The notes beneath the pieces were generated by a model. The model saw only the letters and a list, made by a program, of their open reading frames with translations, was not told the DNA's origin and ran no database searches. A stretch of 17,730 nt of DNA, from NCBI GenBank assembly GCA_937859825.1, contig CALMAP010000109.1:1-17730 (forward strand), in the 5' to 3' direction. Below are positions 1-6,993 of the stretch, piece by piece (the first letter of the stretch is position 1; each line of letters starts with the position of its first letter). Made by a program: the position numbers and the translations under genes. Source of the stretch: an uncultured Terriglobus sp. (GTDB lineage Bacteria > Acidobacteriota > Terriglobia > Terriglobales > Acidobacteriaceae).

Positions 1-53
1 CTTATAGCCTGCCGATTGCTCAATTGCCTGCCTGCCAACGCGGCTTGATACCG

Positions 54-77
54 CAGCCTGCCGCGAGGCTGCGCGGC
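54..77. other. Four contiguous 6-base blocks forming two mutually exclusive hairpins
   Basis: The blocks CAGCCT, GCCGCG, AGGCTG and CGCGGC follow each other without gaps. Block 1 (54-59) is the exact reverse complement of block 3 (66-71), and block 2 (60-65) of block 4 (72-77). Each pair gives a 6-bp stem with a 6-base loop, and the two stems exclude each other. A further CGCGGC at 39-44 could also pair with block 2. There is no T-tract, so it is not a standard terminator. It lies about 90 bases beyond the end of the broken minus-strand frame at 169-426. No function can be assigned. Confidence 0.4.
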
Positions 78-168
78 ATCGCGCACGGAAGCGATCGGGA
101 CCGGCAGGATTGCAGCCATGCGTAATGATAACGCACTCGCAGCAATGAATCTTATGCGATCTCAGGAT

Positions 169-426
169 TTATGCGTCCGGTGAGTCAAGCAACGCCTGTT
201 GCGGTCGCACAAGGAACGGTGGCGCGGATGCCGCAACCTGCACCTTCCCGTCAGCCGCCGACCGAGCGACAGGCACGGTAACCGGCAGCATGGTGGACTG
301 GCATGCGCGGCAGCAACGGAAGTTCCAGATAACCTTGGCGATGTCCGCACCGCTTACCCGCTGCGTCTAGTTGCAGTCCTGGCAGGTAAAGAAATAGTCG
401 GGCGGCGCTGCCGGATAAAACCACAT
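169..426 (-). pseudogene. Small zinc-ribbon-like protein interrupted by one in-frame TAG
   Basis: Reading the minus strand from the ATG at 426 gives 85 sense positions before TAA at 171-169, broken only by TAG at codon 20 (369-367). The start MWFYPAAPPDYFFTCQDCN is followed after the TAG by a frame with a second CxxC (CRAC). The cysteines fall at about residues 15, 18, 39 and 42, the CX2C-X20-CX2C spacing of a zinc ribbon. An AGGG lies 7 bases before the ATG. The C-terminal half is Pro/Ala/Val rich. I do not recognise the family. It could be a gene killed by a nonsense mutation, a sequencing error (one base restores the frame), a read-through gene, or a chance frame. If the TAG is a true stop, only a 19-residue peptide is made. 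Continuity and cysteine pattern are seen in the sequence; that it was a gene is inference. Confidence 0.4.
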
Positions 427-659
427 TGCCTCACCCTAAACGATTCTTCCGGCCTTCCATATGAGGCGTGGCGAACAAGTGTTGACGTTACTGGTGCGGC
501 TTTTGATGGAGTTGTGAAGAAGATCATGTTCTCGCGGCATCAAGGGATCTGTGGCCTTACCCAGGAACTGTCATTTCGACAGGAGCGATGTTTTCATCGT
601 CGCGGAGCGAAAATGACAGTTCTAAGGGCGGCACCTTTCCTCGTAAAAGCTCCGCGCAA
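427..659. other. Intergenic stretch without a supported gene
   Basis: This stretch separates the end of the beta-barrel gene from the broken zinc-ribbon frame. The only clear structure is the palindrome at 565-622. I found no convincing -35/-10 pair for the minus-strand frame at 426. A plus-strand frame that crosses here has no ribosome-binding site and no recognisable protein content. Confidence 0.5.
565..622. repeat. REP-like nested palindrome
   Basis: GAACTGTCATTT (565-576) and AAATGACAGTTC (611-622) are perfect 12-bp inverted arms. Between them sits a second hairpin, CGATG-TTTT-CATCG (586-599). Neither strand has a T-run after the outer stem, so this is not a canonical Rho-independent terminator. 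It starts 38 bases past the stop of the minus-strand beta-barrel gene and could still act as a transcript-end or mRNA-stabilising element. TGTCATTTCGAC-like intergenic sequences recur in acidobacterial genomes as far as I recall, so a dispersed REP-type element is my best reading. Copy number cannot be judged from one window. Confidence 0.5.
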
Positions 660-1193
660 TCACCACACCCGGAAACTTACCCCCGCACTCGCCCCATACG
701 GATGCAGCGTGCCAAAGGTGAACTGTGGCCATAGCTGGTACTCCACATCCACCACGCGCAGCCTGACCTTGTCATTCAGCCAGTAGTCGAAGCCGCCGCC
801 CGGCGCGAGCACGAAATAGTGGCCCACCGCGTAGTTATACGGAAAGGTCATCTTCGCCAGTCCGACAGGCATCTTCACGTAAGGTACCCAGTGGCTGTAG
901 CGAATGGCGTAACGCGGACCAACCAGGTACTCATCCTGCTTGAGGCCGGCCTGCTGGCGATAGCGAAGAAAACGCGCCTCGGCCTCCAGTCCCCATCGTC
1001 GTGTGATGTGCGCATCGACGAAGACTGTTGGCCCGACCAGCGTGGTCTTGCCGTAGTCCGAGTTATAAAACGAGCCGGTCACGCCCACCGAGGTGTAAGG
1101 CCCAGGCCCGGTGGCAGTGGGCAGGGCCTGCCCGAAGGTGGCCCTGCCCATTGCGATGATTACGAAGAAGAGCAAAGTCAGTCGCTTGATCAT
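660..1193 (-). CDS. Small outer-membrane beta-barrel protein
   Basis: The product is a 177-residue exported protein. A Sec signal peptide (MIKRLTLLFFVIIAMG, likely cut after TFG near residue 21) precedes alternating polar/aromatic strands rich in Tyr, Gly and Trp. It ends in an aromatic residue (SFRVW), as outer-membrane barrels usually do for recognition by the barrel-assembly machinery. Length and pattern fit the 8-stranded OmpA/OmpX-like 'outer membrane beta-barrel protein' families. The ATG is preceded by AGAGGAG at 7-base spacing, and that site overlaps the TAA of the upstream 1883-residue gene. The 13-base gap implies one transcript and probable translational coupling. A role in anchoring or exporting the large protein is possible but unproven. 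Specific ligand or pore function cannot be told. Confidence 0.8.
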   Translation of the reverse strand: MIKRLTLLFFVIIAMGRATFGQALPTATGPGPYTSVGVTGSFYNSDYGKTTLVGPTVFVDAHITRRWGLEAEARFLRYRQQAGLKQDEYLVGPRYAIRYSHWVPYVKMPVGLAKMTFPYNYAVGHYFVLAPGGGFDYWLNDKVRLRVVDVEYQLWPQFTFGTLHPYGASAGVSFRVW

Positions 1194-1206
1194 CTCTGCT
1201 CTCCTC

Positions 1207-4200
1207 TTACTGGGTTACGGTCAGGTTTACGGTCTGCGACAGGGTCACGCCAGAGGCTTTGCCTGCCGCGCTGATCTTGAAGCTGTACCCGCCCGGCGGT
1301 GTGGAGACTACGTCGATGGAACCGCAACCGCCCATGGGCAGCACCAGCACTGCGAGTACCAGCAGCAGGAGCAGGCTGGCCATGCGCGTTCTCTTACGCG
1401 ACCGCATCAGAAAGATGGCGCAGAGCGCACCGAGAGGCAGTGTGCACAGAGCAGCCTTGCTGGCTTTGGTTCCGTAGGGGGTGAGCGCGGCTTTCTGTTG
1501 GATCGTCTGGCCACCCGAGGTGAGCGGCGAGCCGGTGTCGATAGTCACATTGACCGTGGTCAGGCCGTCGGCGGAGAGGTCCACCACGTCCTTGTCAAAG
1601 GTGCAGGTCGCGGCATAGGGCAGGCCGAGGCAGCCGAGCGAGAGCGTGTCCGCGAACCCGCCGTTGGAGTGGATGGCGACCTTCGCAACCGCGAACTGCT
1701 TGGTCTTTACCGTAATCGCGATGGGATCGACCGTGATGGTGAAGTTCGTCGCGTCGCTATCGACCGGAATGACCGCTGTGCCTGAGGTGGAGCCTGCATA
1801 CACTGTGTCACCACTGTAGGTGCTGGTGATGTTCGCAGGCAGGATGCTGGTGCTGATGATGTAGGTGGCCACACCCGCGCCGTCAAGCCGGCTGCTGCCC
1901 AGAACGGCGGTGCCGTTTTTGAAGGTCACCGTGCCGGTAGGTACAACCGGGCCTGAATAGTTGAGCACGGAGATGAGCGAGACCTGGCCACCGTTGACCT
2001 TGGTGGGCGCCGTCGCGGTCACGGCAGCCGTTGTTTTGCGAAGGCTGATCGTGATGGGCAGCGCCAGGGAGGCCGAGGCGTAGTCCGCCACGTCGCCGCT
2101 GTAGCTGGCCACGATGTTGTGCACACCGGCGGCGAACGGGCCTACCTTGAGCAGCGCGGTGCCCGTACCGTCAAGCGTTGCCACGCCCAGCACCGCCGAG
2201 CCCTCGGTAAACTGCACCGTTCCGGTTGCCACCGGTGCAACGCTGTTGCGCACGCTGGCGGAAAGGGTGATGGTGTCCAGTGTGAGCGCAGGATTGCTGC
2301 TGGAGTTGAGCACCACGCTGCTGGTCTGCTGCACCTGCACCGAGACCGGCGCGGAAACGGTTGGACCGTTGTTGCTGTCTCCTGAGTAGGTGGCCGTGAG
2401 GTTGTGCATGCCCGGCGTGAGCGTTGCGGTCGAGAAGGCTGCCGTGCCCGTGGAGCTTGCCGGAACCGTTCCCATGGCCGTGGTGCCGTCAAGGAAGGTG
2501 ATAGTGCCCGTGGGAACACTGCCGTTGCCGGTGACCGTTACATTCAGCGCAAGGCTGGTGCCCAGGCTGATCTGGCTGGCGCTGGCGGTGAGCGTCGCAT
2601 GCGTATCGGCGTTCTTCACCACCTGCACCAGCAGTGCAGAGGTGGAGCCCTTGAAGTTCACGTCGCCACCGTAGACGACGGTCAGATTGTGCGTGCCCAC
2701 GGTGAGCGCGGTGGCATGGTAGTTGACCATACCGTTGTTCAGCGTGAGCGGAGCGAGCGCGGTGGTGCCGTCCATCACGGTGACCGTGCCGGTGGGCGTG
2801 GGCAGCGTGGTGCCGTTGGCCGCGGTGTTTGCGGTTACGCTGATGGCAAAGTCAACCGGCAGGCCAGCGATGCTGGGATTGCTGCTGGAGGTCATCGCGG
2901 CGGCGGTTCCCTGCATGACCTGCTGCTGCACCGCGGCAGAGGCGCTGCCGGTGTGCGTGGTGTCGCCCGAGTAGGTCGCGGTAAGGGTGTGCCTGCCAAT
3001 TGCAAGCGCAGAGGTGCTGTAGACCGCGTCTCCCGTACCGCTCAGTGGAAGCGTGCCCAGCACGCTGCCGCCGTCGCTGAAAGTGACGGTGCCGCCTGCA
3101 TTTGCAAGGCTGCTGGTCACGACCGCGCGGAAGTTCACGTTGTCCCCAAGGGCCGAAGGCGACTGGCTGCTGGTAAGCGTGGTGGTCGTCCGCGCCTGCG
3201 AGACGGTTACGGTGATGGGCTGCGACGCCGCGGCCGCGTTGTTCGCATCGCCAGCGTACGTGGCCACAAGGGTGTGCACGCCCACGCTCAGGGTCGAAGT
3301 GTTGAAGGTGTAGGCACCGCTCGTGTTCGGCGTGAGCGTTGCAAGCACCGTTCCGTTATCGGTCAGCACCACACCTGCGTTGGAGGCGAGCACGCCATCG
3401 CTGGTGAGGCTGCCGCTCAGCGTGAGCGCGCTGCCCGCAACAAGCTGCGTGCCGGAAGCCGCGAGGCTGAGCGACGTGCTGCCGATGCGTACCGTCATGG
3501 TTGCGGCGGCGGACTGGCCGGAGCTAAAGTTCGAGTCCCCCACGTAGGTCGCAACGATGCTGTGGGTACCGACGGCGAGGTTCGAGGTAACGAAAGTAGC
3601 GGCGGCCTGTGCACTCAACTGTGACTGGCCGATCTGATTGCCGTCTGCCGTGAAGACGATGTAGCCGGTCGCCTTCAGCATGCTGGAACCTGAAACGCTG
3701 GCCAGCAAGGTGAGCGGCTTGCCCGCGATGGTGTTATTCGAGTTGAGCGTGAGCGCGATCTGCGCAGCGACTTTCTGCACCGTCTGGTTGTAGACGGCGG
3801 AAGAGCTGCCCAGCGCGTAATCGCTCTCGGAGTACACCGCGGTGATGGGATGCGTTCCAACACCGAGGGTCGTGCTGTTGATGGCCGCGACGCCCGAAGT
3901 CATGTTGCTGACCACGCCGATCTGCACGCCATTGTCATAAAAAGTAACGATGCCACCGGGTGCGCTGTTCTGCGGATCGCTCGATGCAGGGGCAACGTTT
4001 GCCGTGATGGTCACGGTGTCACCCACGTTCGCAGGGTTGGGGCTGCTGCTTACCGTCGTAACGGTGGGAAACTTGTGCACCAGCACACCGATCGAAGAAG
4101 AGTTGCTGGTACCGTACTCCGCGCTGCCGCCGAACTGGGCGCGCACGTAGTTCTGACCAGGTGCGAGCGCCTTGGTGGAGAAGGTGGACTGGCCGTTTGC

Positions 4201-6858
4201 ATCCACTGCCGTTCCCTGCCCAAGGAACAACGCACCGTTAAAGTTGGTGGGGTCGGTACTTGCATAGAAGCCCACACCGGTGCCTACGGGGGTAGCGCCG
4301 GAGGCCGGAGTAACGGTTGCCGTCATGGAGACGGTCGCGCCGTAAATCACCTCGGTAGGCGCAACTGCAATCGTCGTAGTCGTCGCGATGCGGTGCACCA
4401 CCTGGTTCAATCCAGCGGACTGGCTCCTATCGAAGGTGGTGTTGCCGCTGTAGATGGCAACGATGGAGTGGGACGTGGTGCGCGCGGATCCTTCCGTCGC
4501 CTTCAGGTTCGGCGTGCTCAACGAGGCAACGCCGCTTGCGTTGACCGGTACCGTGCCGAGGTCGTCGATTTCCGCCGTTCCATTGAGGACCGCATAGTCT
4601 ACAAAGTGGACGGAGCCGGAGGCGACCGCGGCGTTGCCGGCAGTGGGAGTAACCGTCGCGGTAAAGGTCACGTTGTCAGACCAGGTGGACGGGTTCTTGC
4701 TTGAGGTCAGGCTGACCTGCGTCGGCTGGAGGATGACCTCCGTGAGCGTGCCGGTGTTGCTGGCCGCATTCAGGTCGTCGCCCTGATAGACCGCGGTAAT
4801 GGTGTGGCTGCCGATGGAGAGCGTGTTGATGGTGATGGACGCCGTTCCGCTGGAGCCGTTCGCGTTGTTGTTGGCGAAGAGGTTGGCGTGGCCGAGCTGG
4901 GTGCTGCCTTCGTAGAAGTCCACCTCGCCGCTGATGGAGGCAGCTAGTGTGGTTACGGACGCGGTAAAGGTCACAGCCTGGCTGGGCGAGGCCGGATTAA
5001 TGTTGCTGGTCAACGTCAGGTTCGTGGGCTCCACTGAAAGCACATGCCCTGAGACCTGTACTCTGTCCGGCGAGTTCACCGCGTCAGACGGCACGGCAAG
5101 CGAACCGACGATGGTATCGGTGTCGGATTGCGACACATTCCTCGGGGCGAACTGGATGCCCAGAACGCAAGTGCCGTTCGGGCTGATGGCGGTGGCACCG
5201 CAGGTGGTGGTGGCTGCATCCAGCGCGCTCTGGTCAAAAACCGGTGTGCCCAGGTGCAGGTCCGTGTTGCCGTCGTTTTCCACCGTCTCCATCTGCGGGG
5301 TCGACTTCTTACCGACCTTCATCACGGGATAGGAGAGCAGCGCGAAATTGCTGCGCACGCGACGCAGGTGGTTGTTCTGTACATCTCCGATCAACAGGTT
5401 GCCCAATGCGTCGATGTGCAGGCCATATGGTCCCTTCAAATCGGCCTGGTCTGCGTTGATGCCGTCGCCCTGAAAGAGTGGAGCGCCGGTGCCTGCGATG
5501 GTCGTGATGTTGCCGGTGGTCGCATCCACGCGACGGATGCGGTTGTTCTGCGTATCTGCGATGTATAGATTGCCGATCGGGTCGAACGCAAGACCTGATG
5601 GATTCTGAAGCTGAGCGGAAAGCGCGGGGCCGCCGTCGCCGCTGTAGTTGCCGATGCCCGTGCCGGCTACAGCCTGGATCGTCGGGTTGGTCGCGGAGAT
5701 GTCCATCTTGCGGACAATGGCATTGCCGCTGTCTGCGATGTAGAGCGTCACGCCATCGGGCGCGAATGCGACGGCCCACGGCCCGCTCAACTGCGCTGCA
5801 GAGGCCGGACCGCCGTCGCCGCTGTAGTTCGGCGTGGTGTTGCCACCCGCGATGGTGGTGATGATCTTCGTGACGGCATCCACGCGACGAATGGCATTGT
5901 TGCTGGTGTCTGCGATGTAGAGGTTGCCTTCACGATCAAGCGCGATGCCGGAGGGAAAGTTCAACTGTGCCGAAGTGGCTGGACCGTTCACCCCGGAGTA
6001 GCCGTGCACGTATGTGCCTGCAAAGGTCGTCATCTGGCCCGTGACGGCGTCAACACGGCGGACCGCATGATTGTAGTGCTCGGAGATGTACAGGTTGCCG
6101 GCGCCGTCCATTGCCAGGCCTACCGGAAGGGAGAGCGTGCCATCGGTGGCCGCACCATCTGCCGTGCCACCCGAACCGCCACCTGCATACGTGCTTATGG
6201 TCTGGTCCGCGGCGGAGATGCGGCGAATGCGGTTGTTCACGCTGTCCGCTAAAAAGATGTCGCCCTTGGCATTCGTCAACACGTCGAACGGCGAGTACAG
6301 GTTCGCGGTGGTGGCCGGAATGCCGTCGCCGTTGTAAACAAAGTTGCTGGTACCCGCCAGGCTCTCCATCTCGCCCGGCCGGATCACCTGGAGTGGACCT
6401 GCGCCCACGCCGTCCACCAGCCTGGAGCCGATCACGCCGCCCTGGCTGCTGATTAGCACCACGCTGCCTTTGCGGCGCCCCGGTGCCGAAGGCCGGAAGG
6501 CCACATCCACATAGCAGATCTGGCCCTGAACGTAGAGTCCGCTGTTGCAGCCATTCGCCGCGCCGCCGGCGTTGGTGAAGTCCATGGCATCCACACCCTG
6601 GGTGAATACCTTCACTCCTGACAAGAACCCGCCCAACTGCAGCGTGATGGGCACGTGCTGCACCGTCGTCGCAGTGGAGCCCACTGCAGTCGTGCCTGAG
6701 AAATGAACGGCGGTTTGTGCTTCTGCCGTAAGGGAAGTGAGGGCAAGGAGCACGGCCGCCAACACGCTCAAGAAAGAGGCAGGCCAGGTGCGCAGGTTCT
6801 GGAGTTTCTTAGATTCGGCAAATGTGTAACGGATGACAGCGGGACGAAGCGCATTCAT
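1207..6858 (-). CDS. Giant secreted/surface protein: NHL propeller plus 11 Ig-like repeats
   Basis: The product has 1883 residues. A signal peptide (residues ~1-47, cut after AEA) is followed by a choice-of-anchor/ASH-like sandwich (~50-155) with the signature FRPSAPGRRKGSVVL. Six NHL repeats (~186-500; cores such as GNLYIADTSNNAIRRVD) should form a six-bladed propeller, with blades linked by YSGDGGPA..AQL loops. A second ASH-like domain (~510-608) precedes eleven tandem Ig-like domains (~611-1699, about 99 residues each, ending in variants of HTITAVYxGD). After another beta-sandwich (~1700-1785) come two hydrophobic segments (~1802-1818 and ~1826-1842) around the basic loop RSRKRTR, then GGCGS and a short Ser/Thr-rich tail. 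These features are typical of acidobacterial extracellular adhesin-like proteins; the ligand is unknown. The start at 6858 lacks a clear Shine-Dalgarno but places the signal peptide sensibly. It heads an operon with the beta-barrel gene. Confidence 0.88.
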   Translation of the reverse strand: MNALRPAVIRYTFAESKKLQNLRTWPASFLSVLAAVLLALTSLTAEAQTAVHFSGTTAVGSTATTVQHVPITLQLGGFLSGVKVFTQGVDAMDFTNAGGAANGCNSGLYVQGQICYVDVAFRPSAPGRRKGSVVLISSQGGVIGSRLVDGVGAGPLQVIRPGEMESLAGTSNFVYNGDGIPATTANLYSPFDVLTNAKGDIFLADSVNNRIRRISAADQTISTYAGGGSGGTADGAATDGTLSLPVGLAMDGAGNLYISEHYNHAVRRVDAVTGQMTTFAGTYVHGYSGVNGPATSAQLNFPSGIALDREGNLYIADTSNNAIRRVDAVTKIITTIAGGNTTPNYSGDGGPASAAQLSGPWAVAFAPDGVTLYIADSGNAIVRKMDISATNPTIQAVAGTGIGNYSGDGGPALSAQLQNPSGLAFDPIGNLYIADTQNNRIRRVDATTGNITTIAGTGAPLFQGDGINADQADLKGPYGLHIDALGNLLIGDVQNNHLRRVRSNFALLSYPVMKVGKKSTPQMETVENDGNTDLHLGTPVFDQSALDAATTTCGATAISPNGTCVLGIQFAPRNVSQSDTDTIVGSLAVPSDAVNSPDRVQVSGHVLSVEPTNLTLTSNINPASPSQAVTFTASVTTLAASISGEVDFYEGSTQLGHANLFANNNANGSSGTASITINTLSIGSHTITAVYQGDDLNAASNTGTLTEVILQPTQVSLTSSKNPSTWSDNVTFTATVTPTAGNAAVASGSVHFVDYAVLNGTAEIDDLGTVPVNASGVASLSTPNLKATEGSARTTSHSIVAIYSGNTTFDRSQSAGLNQVVHRIATTTTIAVAPTEVIYGATVSMTATVTPASGATPVGTGVGFYASTDPTNFNGALFLGQGTAVDANGQSTFSTKALAPGQNYVRAQFGGSAEYGTSNSSSIGVLVHKFPTVTTVSSSPNPANVGDTVTITANVAPASSDPQNSAPGGIVTFYDNGVQIGVVSNMTSGVAAINSTTLGVGTHPITAVYSESDYALGSSSAVYNQTVQKVAAQIALTLNSNNTIAGKPLTLLASVSGSSMLKATGYIVFTADGNQIGQSQLSAQAAATFVTSNLAVGTHSIVATYVGDSNFSSGQSAAATMTVRIGSTSLSLAASGTQLVAGSALTLSGSLTSDGVLASNAGVVLTDNGTVLATLTPNTSGAYTFNTSTLSVGVHTLVATYAGDANNAAAASQPITVTVSQARTTTTLTSSQSPSALGDNVNFRAVVTSSLANAGGTVTFSDGGSVLGTLPLSGTGDAVYSTSALAIGRHTLTATYSGDTTHTGSASAAVQQQVMQGTAAAMTSSSNPSIAGLPVDFAISVTANTAANGTTLPTPTGTVTVMDGTTALAPLTLNNGMVNYHATALTVGTHNLTVVYGGDVNFKGSTSALLVQVVKNADTHATLTASASQISLGTSLALNVTVTGNGSVPTGTITFLDGTTAMGTVPASSTGTAAFSTATLTPGMHNLTATYSGDSNNGPTVSAPVSVQVQQTSSVVLNSSSNPALTLDTITLSASVRNSVAPVATGTVQFTEGSAVLGVATLDGTGTALLKVGPFAAGVHNIVASYSGDVADYASASLALPITISLRKTTAAVTATAPTKVNGGQVSLISVLNYSGPVVPTGTVTFKNGTAVLGSSRLDGAGVATYIISTSILPANITSTYSGDTVYAGSTSGTAVIPVDSDATNFTITVDPIAITVKTKQFAVAKVAIHSNGGFADTLSLGCLGLPYAATCTFDKDVVDLSADGLTTVNVTIDTGSPLTSGGQTIQQKAALTPYGTKASKAALCTLPLGALCAIFLMRSRKRTRMASLLLLLVLAVLVLPMGGCGSIDVVSTPPGGYSFKISAAGKASGVTLSQTVNLTVTQ
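1762..5028 (-). repeat. Eleven tandem Ig-like (Big_3-type) domain repeats
   Basis: This is the part of the giant gene that encodes the Ig-like array. Each unit of roughly 95-110 codons starts with a Thr/Ser-rich strand plus an NP(S/A) turn (for example TSSSNPSIAG), has a central GTVTFxDG strand, and ends in G(T/V)HxLxAxYxGD. The units have diverged strongly in DNA sequence, so the array is old rather than freshly amplified. Such arrays normally act as rigid stalks holding a binding domain, here the NHL propeller, away from the cell. Confidence 0.85.
5359..6303 (-). repeat. Six NHL blades, two sharing an exact 20-base direct repeat
   Basis: Six copies of the blade motif PxGxAxDxxGNLYIADxxNNxIRRVD are encoded here. 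At DNA level, CCGCCGTCGCCGCTGTAGTT (plus-strand reading) is found exactly at both 5630-5649 and 5810-5829. The copies are 180 bases apart, one blade length, and encode the NYSGDGG loop in each case. This suggests a relatively recent blade duplication or gene-conversion tract within the propeller. Confidence 0.75.
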
Positions 6859-6993
6859 GTGTCTGATATCGGCACAGCGCGCCAGCCCTTTAACTCTTCA
6901 GGACAAATCTCAGCGGCAGACGTTAAAGTTGAAAAAGAGCTGGACTGCCCTGCTCACCTTCCCGCGGTACCCGCCGATAAGGCTGCTGTCTGT
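6859..6993. promoter_or_regulatory. Divergent intergenic region with a spaced inverted repeat
   Basis: This 135-base region must carry the promoters of both the giant-protein operon (leftward) and the EAL-HDOD gene (rightward). CTTTAAC (6888-6894) and GTTAAAG (6922-6928) form perfect 7-bp inverted arms whose centres are 34 bases apart, about three helical turns. That would suit a dimeric or looping regulator acting on both promoters. No consensus -35/-10 pair is convincing. Only the inverted repeat is seen; the regulatory role is inferred. Confidence 0.35.

Noticed and set aside
1..119. Minus-strand frame open to the window edge, beginning MAAILPVPIASV
   Set aside because: There is no ribosome-binding site, it spans the overlapping hairpins, and only 39 codons are visible. 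Too little to call a partial gene.
482..510. TTGACG followed by T-rich sequence as a plus-strand promoter
   Set aside because: No acceptable -10 hexamer at 16-18 base spacing and no plus-strand gene downstream for it to serve.
199..786. 195-codon plus-strand open frame
   Set aside because: It has no ribosome-binding site, no recognisable domain and unusual Arg/Cys/His-rich composition. It runs through the palindrome and into the antisense of the beta-barrel gene, so it is best seen as a chance frame.
2404..3624. 406-codon plus-strand frame inside the giant gene
   Set aside because: It is antisense to the Ig-repeat array, whose codon bias keeps the opposite strand open. The product is Arg/Gly/His-rich with no family signature.
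3850..4704. 284-codon plus-strand frame inside the giant gene
   Set aside because: Same antisense effect of the Ig-like repeats; no start signal or domain.
6703..6993. N-terminal extension of the EAL-HDOD gene
   Set aside because: It would overlap the 5' end of the divergent surface-protein gene and adds residues with no match to the family. The ATG at 6994 gives the normal family length.
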